Assembly: GCA_964561025.1 (NCBI GenBank)
Contig: CAZLNM010000003.1
Coordinates: forward strand, 1 to 64,000
Direction: 5' to 3'
DNA: 64,000 nt
Source of the DNA: JAAZNF01 sp964561025
GTDB taxonomy: Bacteria; Myxococcota; B64-G9
In this document: positions 42,408 through 51,602 of the stretch, piece by piece
Position numbering within the stretch: position 1 is the first letter of the stretch
How the letters are laid out: the number at the start of each line of letters is the position of its first letter
The notes under the pieces: generated by a model
Told to the model about the DNA's origin: nothing
What the model saw: the letters and a program-made list of their open reading frames with translations, nothing else
Databases searched by the model: none
Translations under genes and position numbers: made by a program

Positions 42408-45356
42408 ATGAGAACGATCTCGCTTGTACTGCCGGTGACCCTCCTGTTCGCGGCTTGTTCCGGAGAGGTCAGGACGCAAGACGGCGGCGCGGACGCCGAC
42501 GGAGACCGGGACGACCCGGGCCCCGACGCGGGCGATGGCCCGAGCGCCGATGCCGGCTTCGACGGCGCCGATTCCGGCCCGGACGTTTTGACGGACGCGG
42601 GGCCGGACGACGGCGGGCCGGCCATCGCCCCCTGGGTGGTGTTCTCGCTCGCGGACGAGAACGTCCCGATGTCCGGAAACCTCCTCCAGAACGCCGCGCT
42701 GGAATCCGTAAGCGGCGGCGCCTTCGACGGCTGGCGCGCGTTCCAGGCCGGCTACCAGGCGGGTCTCGGCGAGGGTCGCACCGGAAACGCCATTCGCCTC
42801 GTGCGCGGCGCCGGCGACTCCGCCCAGTACGGCGCCTACCAGTCGATCCGGCTCGACCGCCACGAGAAGAAACCTTTGTTCTTCTCCGGCTGGAGCAAGG
42901 CCGCCTCCCTCACCGGGAGTCCCGACGGCGCCGCCTCCATCTACCTCGACATCCAGTACATGACCGTGACCGACGATCCCGAGCGCGGCTGCGATCCGGC
43001 CACCTCGTCGCCCTGCGCGCTCTACGGCCAGATCCCGGCGCCGCCCTTCGACACCGGCACGCACGACTGGCAACAGGGGACCGGCTTCGCCGTGCCCGCC
43101 TATCCGGTGAAGTCCGTCTCGTTCTACGTGCTGCTGCGCGGCGATCATGAGGGCAGCGTGTGGTTCGACGACCTTACGCTCTCCGAGGTCGAGGCCGAGG
43201 TGCTCCCGTTCGACGGCCGCATCGTCGCCACGCGCTCCCCTGCGGCGCCGTACCGGGACGGCGTTCCGCTCGCGGCGGCGACCGGGGACGGGCTCGCGCT
43301 GGCCCTGTGGAGCGGCGGCGGCGCGCCGGCCGCCCTGCGTCTCGACGGGCGAGACCACCTCGACACCGCGCGCGATTACCTGGGCGGGTGGTTCTTTCAC
43401 GAGATGAACGGCCCGGAGTGGATCGCCCCGGGCGGGTCGGTCGCCGAAGAGGGCGGCGCGCTGGTCCAGCGCGCCGATCTCGCCGAGCGCGATCTTACGC
43501 TGCTCGCCAGGATCACGCCCGCGCTCAACCGCCTGGACGTCCACCTCGAGATCGAGAGCCGCCGGGCCGAGGACCGCCCGATCACGCTGTACTTCGCGCT
43601 GCCGCTTCTTTTGCCGGGCGGGGTGTGGGGCGACGACGCCCGCCGCGCGCGGCCGCTCACCGGCGCGCGCGAGCTCTTCAACACCGCGAGCTTCTGGTAC
43701 ACGCGCCTGGGCGCCACCGGCACCTTCTCGGTCTATCCCCTGGCCACGGTGGCGAACGACGAATTCGCGCTGGCGCTGGGCGTGCCCCTCGACCAGTCAC
43801 GCATCTTCCGCCTGGCGTACAACCCGAGCTCCCACCAGCTCTACCTGGCTTGCGATGTGGGGCTCTCGCCCGCCACCGCGAAATTCCCAAACCGCGCCTG
43901 GGTGGACTTTACGCTCTTTCGCACCCGGCCGCCGGAGCCCCAGAGCGCCTTCCGCGCGGCGCTCCAGGGATTCTACGAGCGCTTCCCGGCGCACTTCGCG
44001 CGTCGCATCCCGCCCGCGCAGGAGGGGATCTGGGTGGCGTTCGCCGATCTTTCCCAGGTACAGAACGGGCCCGGCCAGCAGATCGAGGACTTTGGCATCG
44101 GCATCCACGAGATCGGCTCGCTGTCCCATGTCGCCTTCGACGACGCCCACGGCATCCTGGCGCTGCGCTACATCTCGGAGCCGGCCTCGACCTGGCTTCG
44201 CATCGCGGACGATTCGGTGGACGTGGCGAACTACGAGCAGGTCCTGGCCTACCTCCAGGGCCTCTACGCCTCCGGCACCGCCTCCCAGCGCGCCCTGGCC
44301 GAAAAGACCTTCTCCTCCGGCATCTTCGATGCGGCCCAACGCTACCTCTACGAAGCGTACACGGATGGGCCGCCGTGGTGCCCGGGGAAGTGCGCCTTGT
44401 TCACGCTGTCGGCCGACCCCGACATCGCGGAGCCGCCGTACACGCTCAACCAGGCGAGCTACGCCTGGAACGCCCAGGCCGCCGCCGCCTACCAGACGTA
44501 CCCGGGCCTCGACGGCGAGTACCTGGACAGCTTCGTCATGTGGGCCACGGTGCCAAATTTCCGCCGCTCGCACTTCGCCGCCGTGGACGAGCCGCTCACC
44601 TTCACCGCCGAACCGCCCCACCCGCTGGGGGTGCCGATCGTGTTCTCCACCGTCAAGTTCGCCCGCTGGTTGAAGCCGCAGCTCCCGGGCGGGAAGTACC
44701 TCATCGCCAACGCCATGCTGATCCGCACGCCCTGGGGCGCGGACCTCATGGACTTCATGGGGCAAGAGGTGGACTGGGTCAAGGACACCGGGGCGGGGTA
44801 CGCGCTCGTGCCCGAATCGGACGAGGCGCTCCTGTACCGGCGCTCGCTCGCCTACCAGCGGCCCTACGGCTTTCTCATGAACACCGATTTTTCCAACATG
44901 AGCTACGAGATGGTGGAGCGCTACATGCGCACCTGCCTGTTCTACGGTATCTACCCGAGCATGTTCAGCCACAACGCCTCCGAGGACAACTACTTCGCCA
45001 CGCCGGCGCTGTACCAGCGCGACCGGCCGCTGTTTGTGCGCTACGTGCCGCTCATCCGCGCCATCAACGCCGCCGGCTGGGAGCCGCTCACCTTCGCCGC
45101 GAGCACTGACGCGGCGGTATTTGTGGAGCGCTTCGGCGGCGGCGGCAAGCCGCTGTATTTTGCCCTGCGAAACACAAGCGATTCGGATCGCAGCGTCCGC
45201 GTGACGTTCGACCGGGCGCGCCTGGGTCTCTCCGGGGCCATTACCGTGCGCTCGCTCATCGCCGGCGCGCCGGACCAAGCGCTGGGAGAAAGCGACAGCT
45301 CGTTTGCGATCTCGCTTCCGGCCGGCGACGTGGAGCTGGTCCAGTTGCTCCCGTGA
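42408..45356 (+). CDS. large glycosidase-like lipoprotein
   Basis: 982 residues. Lipobox LLFAAC (Cys ~16), an Asp/Gly-rich linker (~20-60), a carbohydrate-binding-like sandwich (~75-260, LLQNAALESVSGGAFDGW, VSFYVLLRGDHEGSVWFDDL), a second beta domain (~265-490) and a likely TIM-barrel (~500-900) with YPGLDGEYLDSFVMW and SVKFARWLKPQL-type segments. The plan is that of a secreted glycoside hydrolase acting on a large polysaccharide; the family and the catalytic acids are not fixed (E and D of GEYLDS are candidates). GGAG lies nine bases before the ATG. Confidence 0.7.
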   Translation: MRTISLVLPVTLLFAACSGEVRTQDGGADADGDRDDPGPDAGDGPSADAGFDGADSGPDVLTDAGPDDGGPAIAPWVVFSLADENVPMSGNLLQNAALESVSGGAFDGWRAFQAGYQAGLGEGRTGNAIRLVRGAGDSAQYGAYQSIRLDRHEKKPLFFSGWSKAASLTGSPDGAASIYLDIQYMTVTDDPERGCDPATSSPCALYGQIPAPPFDTGTHDWQQGTGFAVPAYPVKSVSFYVLLRGDHEGSVWFDDLTLSEVEAEVLPFDGRIVATRSPAAPYRDGVPLAAATGDGLALALWSGGGAPAALRLDGRDHLDTARDYLGGWFFHEMNGPEWIAPGGSVAEEGGALVQRADLAERDLTLLARITPALNRLDVHLEIESRRAEDRPITLYFALPLLLPGGVWGDDARRARPLTGARELFNTASFWYTRLGATGTFSVYPLATVANDEFALALGVPLDQSRIFRLAYNPSSHQLYLACDVGLSPATAKFPNRAWVDFTLFRTRPPEPQSAFRAALQGFYERFPAHFARRIPPAQEGIWVAFADLSQVQNGPGQQIEDFGIGIHEIGSLSHVAFDDAHGILALRYISEPASTWLRIADDSVDVANYEQVLAYLQGLYASGTASQRALAEKTFSSGIFDAAQRYLYEAYTDGPPWCPGKCALFTLSADPDIAEPPYTLNQASYAWNAQAAAAYQTYPGLDGEYLDSFVMWATVPNFRRSHFAAVDEPLTFTAEPPHPLGVPIVFSTVKFARWLKPQLPGGKYLIANAMLIRTPWGADLMDFMGQEVDWVKDTGAGYALVPESDEALLYRRSLAYQRPYGFLMNTDFSNMSYEMVERYMRTCLFYGIYPSMFSHNASEDNYFATPALYQRDRPLFVRYVPLIRAINAAGWEPLTFAASTDAAVFVERFGGGGKPLYFALRNTSDSDRSVRVTFDRARLGLSGAITVRSLIAGAPDQALGESDSSFAISLPAGDVELVQLLP

Positions 45357-45377
45357 CTCTCCAATACCCGTGACATC

Positions 45378-45406
45378 TTGGATGATGCCGCAGGCCGCGC
45401 TAGACT
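45378..45406 (+). promoter_or_regulatory. upstream tandem promoter (P1) of the GDPD gene
   Basis: TTGGAT (45378-45383), 17-base spacer ending GCCGCAGGCCGCGC, TAGACT (45401-45406). Its spacer is nearly identical to that of the promoter at 45492-45521. Confidence 0.4.
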
Positions 45407-45446
45407 CTTGTCGGGCCCATGGATCCCTTGGCCATACATGTCTTGC

Positions 45447-45490
45447 GCGACCGACCGCGGGCCGTAAGAGCCAGCGCGGGCGGGCGCGCG
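45447..45490 (+). repeat. dispersed GC-rich repeat, copy 1
   Basis: Contains CCGCGGGCCGTAAGAGCC followed by AGCGCGGGCGG. Closely similar stretches occur at 46556-46600 (inverted) and 48329-48372, all in gaps around the GDPD and radical SAM genes. Confidence 0.4.
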
Positions 45491-45491
45491 T

Positions 45492-45521
45492 TTGGGTTGC
45501 GGCCGCAGGCCGCGTTAGGAT
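45492..45521 (+). promoter_or_regulatory. promoter giving a leaderless GDPD mRNA
   Basis: TTGGGT (45492-45497), 18-base spacer, TAGGAT (45516-45521), six bases before the ATG at 45528. Same -10 sequence and spacing to ATG as at 16573. Confidence 0.55.
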
Positions 45522-45527
45522 GAGCAC

Positions 45528-46499
45528 ATGCAAAACAAACTCCTGCTGATGGGCGTGGTCTGGCTCCCGTGGGGCCTCGTCTCGGCCGCCGCTTGCGGCG
45601 GCGGCAACGGCGGCGGCGGCGGGTTCGACCCCGTCTCGTGTCTTACCGACGCCGCCTGCCCGTACGCGCTGGTCTCGGCCCACCGCGGCATGTGCGGGGA
45701 CGAGCCGGAGAACACCCTGGCCGCGTACCTGGGGTGTCAGGCGCTGGGGGTGCCCATGGTGGAGATCGACCCGCGCCAGACCGCCGACGGCGTGTGGGTG
45801 CTCATGCACGACGACGACGTCACCCGCACCACGGACGGCGAGACGCGCTTTCCCGGGAGGGTCCGGGTCGACCAGCTCACCGCAGCGGAGTTCGCCCAGC
45901 TGGTCATCGACGACAGCCGCTGCGCCGGCGACCCCGAGGCCAACCCCGAGCGCTGCCATCCGGCCCTGCTCGAGGACCTGTTGCGCCGCTCTCGGCCGGA
46001 GCTGCTGCTCGACGTGGACTTCAAGGCCGGGGACGCCACCTCGCTGGCGACCCTGGTGAAGACGCTCGGCGCCGAAAGACGGGTCTTGTTCTTCGACTCG
46101 AGCCTCGAGTCGCTGCGCGCCTACCGCGCCGTCGTCCCGGACGGGCTGGTGATGGCGCGGGTGAGCTCCGCCGCCGAGGCGGGGCAGCTGGTGCGCGACT
46201 TTGGCCGGGAGCTCGAGCTGCGCTGGGTGCACATCGATCCCGATTACCTGGCCGACGCCGCGCGCGAGGTGGCGGGGTCGGGGGCCCGCCTGTACCTCAA
46301 CGCCTGGGACTACGAGATCGATCTGTGGTTGTACGCCGCCGAGCTCGCCACCGATCCGGAGCAGCGGCGCGAGATGGAGGAGAAGGCCTGGACGCGCCTG
46401 GACGAGCTTCTCCAGAACGGCGCCCGCGGCCTCGGCAGCGAGCGCGGGGCGCAGCTCTCGATCCGGCTGTACCCCGAAGACTGGCGGTCCTCCCGCTAG
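45528..46499 (+). CDS. glycerophosphodiester phosphodiesterase-like lipoprotein
   Basis: 323 residues. Signal peptide with lipobox SAAAC (Cys ~23), then a GDPD TIM barrel. Catalytic His52 (AHRGMCGDEPENT) and His94 (LMHDDDVTRTTDG) with Glu79 and Asp81 for metal are present. It should cleave glycerophosphodiesters at the envelope. A small Cys-containing insert (CLTDAAC) precedes the barrel. Predicted leaderless. Confidence 0.88.
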   Translation: MQNKLLLMGVVWLPWGLVSAAACGGGNGGGGGFDPVSCLTDAACPYALVSAHRGMCGDEPENTLAAYLGCQALGVPMVEIDPRQTADGVWVLMHDDDVTRTTDGETRFPGRVRVDQLTAAEFAQLVIDDSRCAGDPEANPERCHPALLEDLLRRSRPELLLDVDFKAGDATSLATLVKTLGAERRVLFFDSSLESLRAYRAVVPDGLVMARVSSAAEAGQLVRDFGRELELRWVHIDPDYLADAAREVAGSGARLYLNAWDYEIDLWLYAAELATDPEQRREMEEKAWTRLDELLQNGARGLGSERGAQLSIRLYPEDWRSSR

Positions 46500-46555
46500 C
46501 GCGGCCCCAGGGCCCGATCCCCGCTTCTGACGGGAAGGGCGGATGTCATTCGCCT

Positions 46556-46600
46556 CCGGCCGCGCTGGCTCTTTCGGCCACGCGGCCAGACGCCAGGGGC
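46556..46600 (-). repeat. dispersed GC-rich repeat, copy 2
   Basis: On the minus strand CCGCGTGGCCGAAAGAGCC then AGCGCGGCCGG, matching copy 1 at all but a few positions. It lies between the convergent GDPD and radical SAM genes. Confidence 0.4.
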
Positions 46601-46601
46601 C

Positions 46602-48314
46602 TCAAGCGCCGCGCACGGACAGGGCCGCATCGCGCGCAGCCAGCAGGCGCCGGGCCAGCGCGTCCACATCGCCCGGGGCGTGCCGCGCCGCGCGCGTAAA
46701 AAGCCGGCAGAAGCGCTCGAGCAGGCGCGCCTGTTTCATGTCGGGGCGAAAGTCGTTGCCGGGGACGAAGAACCCCAGCCCGGCGCAACCGAAGAACACC
46801 GGCCGGTCTGCCGCCGCCGCCACCAGCTCCACCTCGAGCGTGACGCCCTGCCGGTCCTGGAGGCGCAGCCTCCGGCCGGCGCCCGCGCCGGAGGGGCGGG
46901 GAGTCTTCGGCGAGGAACGCGCAGTTGGCGAGGGCGTGTCCGTCTGCGCTCGCACGGCTCGCCGCATCGGCCCGGAGACGAACGCCAGGCAGGCGGCGAA
47001 GCGCTCGACCGGATCCCGGGCGCGCAGGGCATATCCCCGCGCTCCGCGCTCGAGCCAGCCCGCCCGGCGGAGCATGCGAAGCTGCCTGCCGAACCGCGCG
47101 TTCAGGCTCTCCGCGAAGTGCTCGCGGTAACGGGCCGGGGAGAGCGCGGCGGCGTCCTCGAGCTGGCCCACCACGTAGCGGCGCTGCTCCTCGTCCGGCT
47201 CCAGGAAGCGTCCCGCGGCCAGGCGCTCCCCGGGCGAGAAGGGCGTCGCCGCCGGGTACGGCAGGAACTGGTAGCGAAGCTTGCCGAAGACCGAGCCGCG
47301 CGCGCTCGGCCCGAGCCCGAGCAGCGAGAACGGGTCGGGGCTGGTGTCCGAGTAGCGCACCGCCCGTCCGGCGCGCGCTCCCTCGTCGGACAGCAGATCG
47401 TCCGAAGGGCCCATCCGGGTGATCCCCAGCGCCGTGGGGTGCGCCTGGATGTTCATTCCGGCAAGCTCGGCGCGCTCTGCCAGGGAACGCCCCAGCTCGT
47501 CCATGGGAAGCCCGCGGGCCCGGCCCACGCCCTCCGGGGTGTACGGGGAGAGCGAGTACACGGTGATCTGCGTGACCCCGAAGTCGAGCAAGCGGCGCGC
47601 GGTGCGGGCCAGCTCGGCAAGCGATCCGCCGTCGAGGCCGTGGATGAGGTCGGCGTTTATGAAGAAGCGCTCGGCGCGCAGCGCCGCGATGCACCGGCGC
47701 ACCATGCGCTCGGTCTGGTAGCCGCGGTTGCAGCCGGAGAGGGTCGTGCGCCGCAGCGTCTGCACCCCGAAGCTCGCCCGGTTGAGCCCGAAGCGCGCGA
47801 ACAGGCGGGCCTTGGCGGGGGTCAGACTGAGCGGGTTGCACTCGAAGGCGCGCTCGCCGCCGGGGCGGAAGCGAAAGCGCAGGTTTACCCGCTCGAGCAG
47901 CGATTCGAGCTGCCGCTCCGACAGCACCGTCGGCGTCCCCCCGCCCAGGTAGAAGGTGTCGCAAGGCCGCGCTGCCCCGAACTCCCGGTAGGCGTCGAGT
48001 TCGGCGTGGAGCCGTTTGAGGTAGGCCGAAAGATCGCGCGGGTCGAAGTCGCCCTGGCTGTGGTAGATGCAGTAGCGGCACTTGTGGGCGCAGAACGGGA
48101 TGTGCAGGTAGAGGTGCAGCGGTTGCGGCGTCATCCGCGCGTCGGCCGCGAAGGAGAGCCAGGTGTCGAGGACTTCGCGGTGCGAGAGCGGCGCCTGCGG
48201 CAGCGTCGGCGCCAGGTAGAAGTGTTGCAGCACCCCGCGCGCGGCGAGCGGCCGCAGCCGCCGGGCCAGCGCCCGTAGCTCGTTCCACTCGCCCGGCTTA
48301 TCATGTGCCGCCAT
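46602..48314 (-). CDS. HemW-like radical SAM protein
   Basis: 570 residues. Radical SAM Cys75, Cys79, Cys82 (PFCAHKCRYC), GGGTPTVL for SAM binding, and NADLIHGLDGGS. It belongs to the coproporphyrinogen III oxidase-like/HemW group; HemW proteins are usually ~380-400 residues, so this one is long, with an extra C-terminal domain (~370-570, winged-helix-like LRRAGWLERGARGYAL and a beta region). Substrate therefore uncertain; heme chaperone or a specialised radical SAM enzyme. ATG at 48314 has AGGAG 11 bases upstream. Confidence 0.82.
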   Translation of the reverse strand: MAAHDKPGEWNELRALARRLRPLAARGVLQHFYLAPTLPQAPLSHREVLDTWLSFAADARMTPQPLHLYLHIPFCAHKCRYCIYHSQGDFDPRDLSAYLKRLHAELDAYREFGAARPCDTFYLGGGTPTVLSERQLESLLERVNLRFRFRPGGERAFECNPLSLTPAKARLFARFGLNRASFGVQTLRRTTLSGCNRGYQTERMVRRCIAALRAERFFINADLIHGLDGGSLAELARTARRLLDFGVTQITVYSLSPYTPEGVGRARGLPMDELGRSLAERAELAGMNIQAHPTALGITRMGPSDDLLSDEGARAGRAVRYSDTSPDPFSLLGLGPSARGSVFGKLRYQFLPYPAATPFSPGERLAAGRFLEPDEEQRRYVVGQLEDAAALSPARYREHFAESLNARFGRQLRMLRRAGWLERGARGYALRARDPVERFAACLAFVSGPMRRAVRAQTDTPSPTARSSPKTPRPSGAGAGRRLRLQDRQGVTLEVELVAAAADRPVFFGCAGLGFFVPGNDFRPDMKQARLLERFCRLFTRAARHAPGDVDALARRLLAARDAALSVRGA

Positions 48315-48328
48315 GCGCAAACCCGCTC

Positions 48329-48372
48329 CTCGCGCGACCGGCCGCGGGGGCGCCGGAGCCAGCGTGGGCATT
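48329..48372 (+). repeat. dispersed GC-rich repeat, copy 3
   Basis: Reads CGCGCGACCGGCCGCGGGGG then CGCCGGAGCCAGCGTGGGC, sharing GCGCGACCG(A/G)CCGCGGG and GAGCCAGCG with copy 1. Confidence 0.35.
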
Positions 48373-48434
48373 CGCGCGCCAGGGATCCGCACGCCACTCT
48401 AGTCGCGGCCGGCCGCCGGCGCAAGGCAGGTGAT

Positions 48435-48463
48435 TTGTCAGTCGCCGCGATAGCGGCTATCAT
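48435..48463 (+). promoter_or_regulatory. adenine deaminase promoter
   Basis: TTGTCA (48435-48440), 17-base spacer, TATCAT (48458-48463). The leader is about 14 bases and holds GAGGAG. Confidence 0.65.
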
Positions 48464-48483
48464 GCCGCGAAGAGGAGCGCGGA

Positions 48484-50211
48484 ATGGACCATGCGGAGCT
48501 CATCGCCTTCGCCCTGGGCGAGCAACCGGCGGACCTGCTGCTGAAGAACGCGCGCCTGGTGAACGTGCTCTCCGGCGAGATCCACCCGGCCGACATCGCC
48601 GTGGCCGGCGATCGCGTGGCCGGCCTGGGACAGAGCGGCGACTACCAGGCCCGGGAGGTGGTGGACCTCGAGGGCGCCTACGTCTTGCCCGGGCTCATCG
48701 AGAGCCACATCCACCTGGAGAGCGCCATGGTGCGCCCGGTGGAGTTCGTGCGGGCGGTGCTGCCGCTCGGCACCACCACCGTGATCTACGACCCGCACGA
48801 GGTGGCCAACGTGCTGGGCCTGGAGGGCATCACCTACATGCACCGGGTGAGCGAGGGGCTGCCGGTGGACTTCTTCGCCATGCTGCCCTCGTGCGTGCCG
48901 GCCACCGCCATGGAGACGGCGGGGGCCTCGCTCACCGCCGAGGACATCGCGCCCATGCTGGACGAGCCCTGGGTGCTGGGGCTCGGCGAGATGATGAACT
49001 ACCCCGGCGTGCTGGCCCGCGACGCGGCCACCATGGCCAAGCTGGCCGCGGCGTACGGCAAGCGCATCGACGGCCACGCCCCGCTGCTCTCCGGCAACCG
49101 CCTGAACGCCTACGTGGCGGCGGGCATCGTCTCGGACCACGAGACCACCGGCCAGGAGGAGGCCCGCGAGAAACTGCGCAAGGGCATGCACCTGATGATC
49201 CGCGAGGGCACCACCGAGAAGAACCTCGACGACTTGCTGCCGGTGATCACGGTGGAGAACGCGCGCCGCTGCTTCTTCGCCTCGGACGACCGCCACCCGC
49301 TCGACCTGGTGAACGGCCTGCACATCGCCGACTCGGTGCGCCGCGCCATCGCCGGCGGGCTGTCGCCGATGATCGCGGTGCAGATGGCCACCATCAACGC
49401 CGCCGAGTACTTCCGCCTGCCCTGGCGCGGGGCGGTGGCGCCCGGCTACCTGGCCGACCTGGTAGTGGTGTCCGACCCGGCGCGCATGGACATCCGGCGG
49501 GTGTACAAGGGCGGCCGGCTGGCGGCCCTGGACGGCAACGTGGTGGAGTTCCGCCCCGACCAGCCCAAGACCTACCTGCGCGGCTCGATCAACGTGCGCT
49601 GGATCGAGCCGGAGGACTTCTACATCCCGGCCAACGGCAAGACGGCCCGGGTGATCGGGGTGCAGCCGGGCCAGATCACCACCCGCCACCTGGTCGACGA
49701 GGTGCGCATCGAGGGCGGGCGCGCCCTGGCCGATCCGGGGCGCGACATGCTGAAGATCGCGGTGATCGAGCGCCACCGCGGCTCGGGCAACACCAGCCGC
49801 GGCTTCGTGCGCGGCTTCGGCCTCAAGCGCGGGGCCATCGCCAGCAGCATCGCCCACGACTCCCACAACATCGTGGTGGTGGGCACGAACGATCGCGACA
49901 TGTTCGAGGCCGCGGTGCGCATCGTGAAGCTGGGCGGCGGCCTGGTGGTGGCCGACGACGGCGAGACGCGGGCCTCGCTGCGCTGCCCCATCGCCGGCCT
50001 GATGTCCGACCTGCCGCTGTCCGAGGTGGCCCGCACCCTGCGCGATCTCCAGGAGGCGGCCGCCCGGCTCGGCTGCACCCTGCCCGATCCCTTCATGGCG
50101 CTGTCCTTCTTGTGCCTGCCGGTCATCCCCAGCCTGAAGATCACCGACCGCGGCCTGGTGGACGTGGACAACTTCCGCTTCATCGGCCTGTTCCCGGACG
50201 CGCCGGCATGA
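48484..50211 (+). CDS. ade: adenine deaminase
   Basis: 575 residues. Metal-binding H75 and H77 (LIESHIHLESAM), YDPHEVANVLG, GHAPLLSG, SDHETT and the late conserved VVGTNDRDMF are present, with the C-terminal domain complete. It deaminates adenine to hypoxanthine for purine salvage. Its TGA overlaps the ATG of the porin gene, an unrelated function, so the operon link is likely historical. Confidence 0.95.
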   Translation: MDHAELIAFALGEQPADLLLKNARLVNVLSGEIHPADIAVAGDRVAGLGQSGDYQAREVVDLEGAYVLPGLIESHIHLESAMVRPVEFVRAVLPLGTTTVIYDPHEVANVLGLEGITYMHRVSEGLPVDFFAMLPSCVPATAMETAGASLTAEDIAPMLDEPWVLGLGEMMNYPGVLARDAATMAKLAAAYGKRIDGHAPLLSGNRLNAYVAAGIVSDHETTGQEEAREKLRKGMHLMIREGTTEKNLDDLLPVITVENARRCFFASDDRHPLDLVNGLHIADSVRRAIAGGLSPMIAVQMATINAAEYFRLPWRGAVAPGYLADLVVVSDPARMDIRRVYKGGRLAALDGNVVEFRPDQPKTYLRGSINVRWIEPEDFYIPANGKTARVIGVQPGQITTRHLVDEVRIEGGRALADPGRDMLKIAVIERHRGSGNTSRGFVRGFGLKRGAIASSIAHDSHNIVVVGTNDRDMFEAAVRIVKLGGGLVVADDGETRASLRCPIAGLMSDLPLSEVARTLRDLQEAAARLGCTLPDPFMALSFLCLPVIPSLKITDRGLVDVDNFRFIGLFPDAPA

Positions 50212-51590
50212 TGCGCCTGTGCCAAGCGGTCGCGCTGTGTGGGTGCCTCCTCGCGGCGAGCGCGGCGCGCGCGGGCGGCTTCTACCTGCCGGACCGCGGG
50301 GTGCGGGCCTTCTCCCGGGGCGGGGCCTTCGTGGTCTCCTGCGACGACCTGTCGGCGCTGTGGTACAACCCGGCGGCGCTGGCCGGCCAGAAGGGCACCC
50401 GCCTCCACCTGGACAGCGGGCTCATCTTCTACTCGCTCGATTTCCAGCGCTACACCGTGCCCGAGGTGGGCGAGGCGTACGCGCCGGTGTCCAACCAGGC
50501 GCCGCCGCTGCCCGACCCGTCGTTCGCCGTGTCCTCGGACTTCGGGCTCTCGCGCTTCACCTTCGCTATCGGCGCCTACGGGCCGTACACCGGCCTTGCG
50601 CGTTTCCCCGAGGACGGCGCGCAGCGCTACAGCCTGATCCGCGCCGACAACTTCGGGGTGCTGCTCGCCGCCGCCGCGGCCTGGGGGCCGCTCGACGGCC
50701 TGCGCCTGGGCGTGGCCCCCACCCTGGTCTCGCTGCGCATCAACAACACCCTGGCGGCCTCGTCGTTCCCCGGCATCTTCGGCGGCCCGGAGGAGCGCGA
50801 TCAGGACGGGGTGGTGCAGTTCGTGGCCTCCGACGACTTCGTGCCCACGGTGGTGGCCGGCCTGTGGCTGGCGCCCGGCGCCTGGGTGACGTGGCTGCGG
50901 GGCTTCGAGCTCGGCCTCTCGGTCATGGCCGGGGTGTCGTTCGACGCGCGCGGCACGCTGCGCTCGCGCCTGCCCGATCATTTGTACTGGGACGGCGTCA
51001 CCATGGATCCCGAGTCGCCCCGGGTGAGCACGCGCTTTTGCTTTCCCTGGGTGGTGCGCGGCGGGCTGCGCTACGCCGATCCCGGCGAGCGCTTCGACGT
51101 GGAACTTTCCGTCGTCTTCGAGGACTGGTCGGTGTTCGACGAGATCGAGGTGAAGACGCTCGAGCCCGCCTACTACCGCAACGTGCCGACCATCGGCGAC
51201 TACCTGGTGCTGCCGCTGCGCCTTGCGCGCCAATACCGCGACACGCTCTCGGTCCGCCTGGGGGGGAGCTTCCGGCCGCTGCCCTGGCTGACCGTGCGCG
51301 CCGGCGCCTACCGCGAGAACGGCGCCAGCCCGGACGCCTACTACTCGGTGGCCGCGGCCGACGCCGGCAAGTGGGGGCTCTCCCTGGGCGTGGGGGCGCG
51401 CCTCGGCGTCTTCGAGCTCGATCTCGGCTATTTGCACGTGTTCGTGGAGGGCCGCGACATCCCCGTGTCCGAGAGCCGCGCCGTGCAGACCAACCCCAGC
51501 AACCCCGAGGGCAGCATCAGCATCGGCGGCGGGCGCTACCACAGCTCCTACGACGTGCTGGGGTTGTCGCTTCTGGTGCGCGTGCTGTAG
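50208..51590 (+). CDS. FadL/OmpP1-type outer-membrane transporter
   Basis: 460 residues. Signal peptide ending ASAARA (~22), then the family N-terminus GGFYLPDRGVRAFSRGGAF and SALWYNPAAL. The rest is a beta-barrel with LGLAPTL-like strands and Tyr/Trp girdles. Family members take up long-chain fatty acids and aromatic hydrophobic compounds. Start overlaps the ade stop (ATGA); a second ATG follows immediately. Confidence 0.9.
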   Translation: MMRLCQAVALCGCLLAASAARAGGFYLPDRGVRAFSRGGAFVVSCDDLSALWYNPAALAGQKGTRLHLDSGLIFYSLDFQRYTVPEVGEAYAPVSNQAPPLPDPSFAVSSDFGLSRFTFAIGAYGPYTGLARFPEDGAQRYSLIRADNFGVLLAAAAAWGPLDGLRLGVAPTLVSLRINNTLAASSFPGIFGGPEERDQDGVVQFVASDDFVPTVVAGLWLAPGAWVTWLRGFELGLSVMAGVSFDARGTLRSRLPDHLYWDGVTMDPESPRVSTRFCFPWVVRGGLRYADPGERFDVELSVVFEDWSVFDEIEVKTLEPAYYRNVPTIGDYLVLPLRLARQYRDTLSVRLGGSFRPLPWLTVRAGAYRENGASPDAYYSVAAADAGKWGLSLGVGARLGVFELDLGYLHVFVEGRDIPVSESRAVQTNPSNPEGSISIGGGRYHSSYDVLGLSLLVRVL

Positions 51591-51602
51591 CCGGCCGCCC
51601 GC

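Noticed and set aside
45419..45523. 34-codon ORF downstream of promoter P1
   Set aside because: No ribosome site, it lies in a repeated GC-rich stretch, and its end falls in the next promoter; kept only as a note under the tandem promoter finding.
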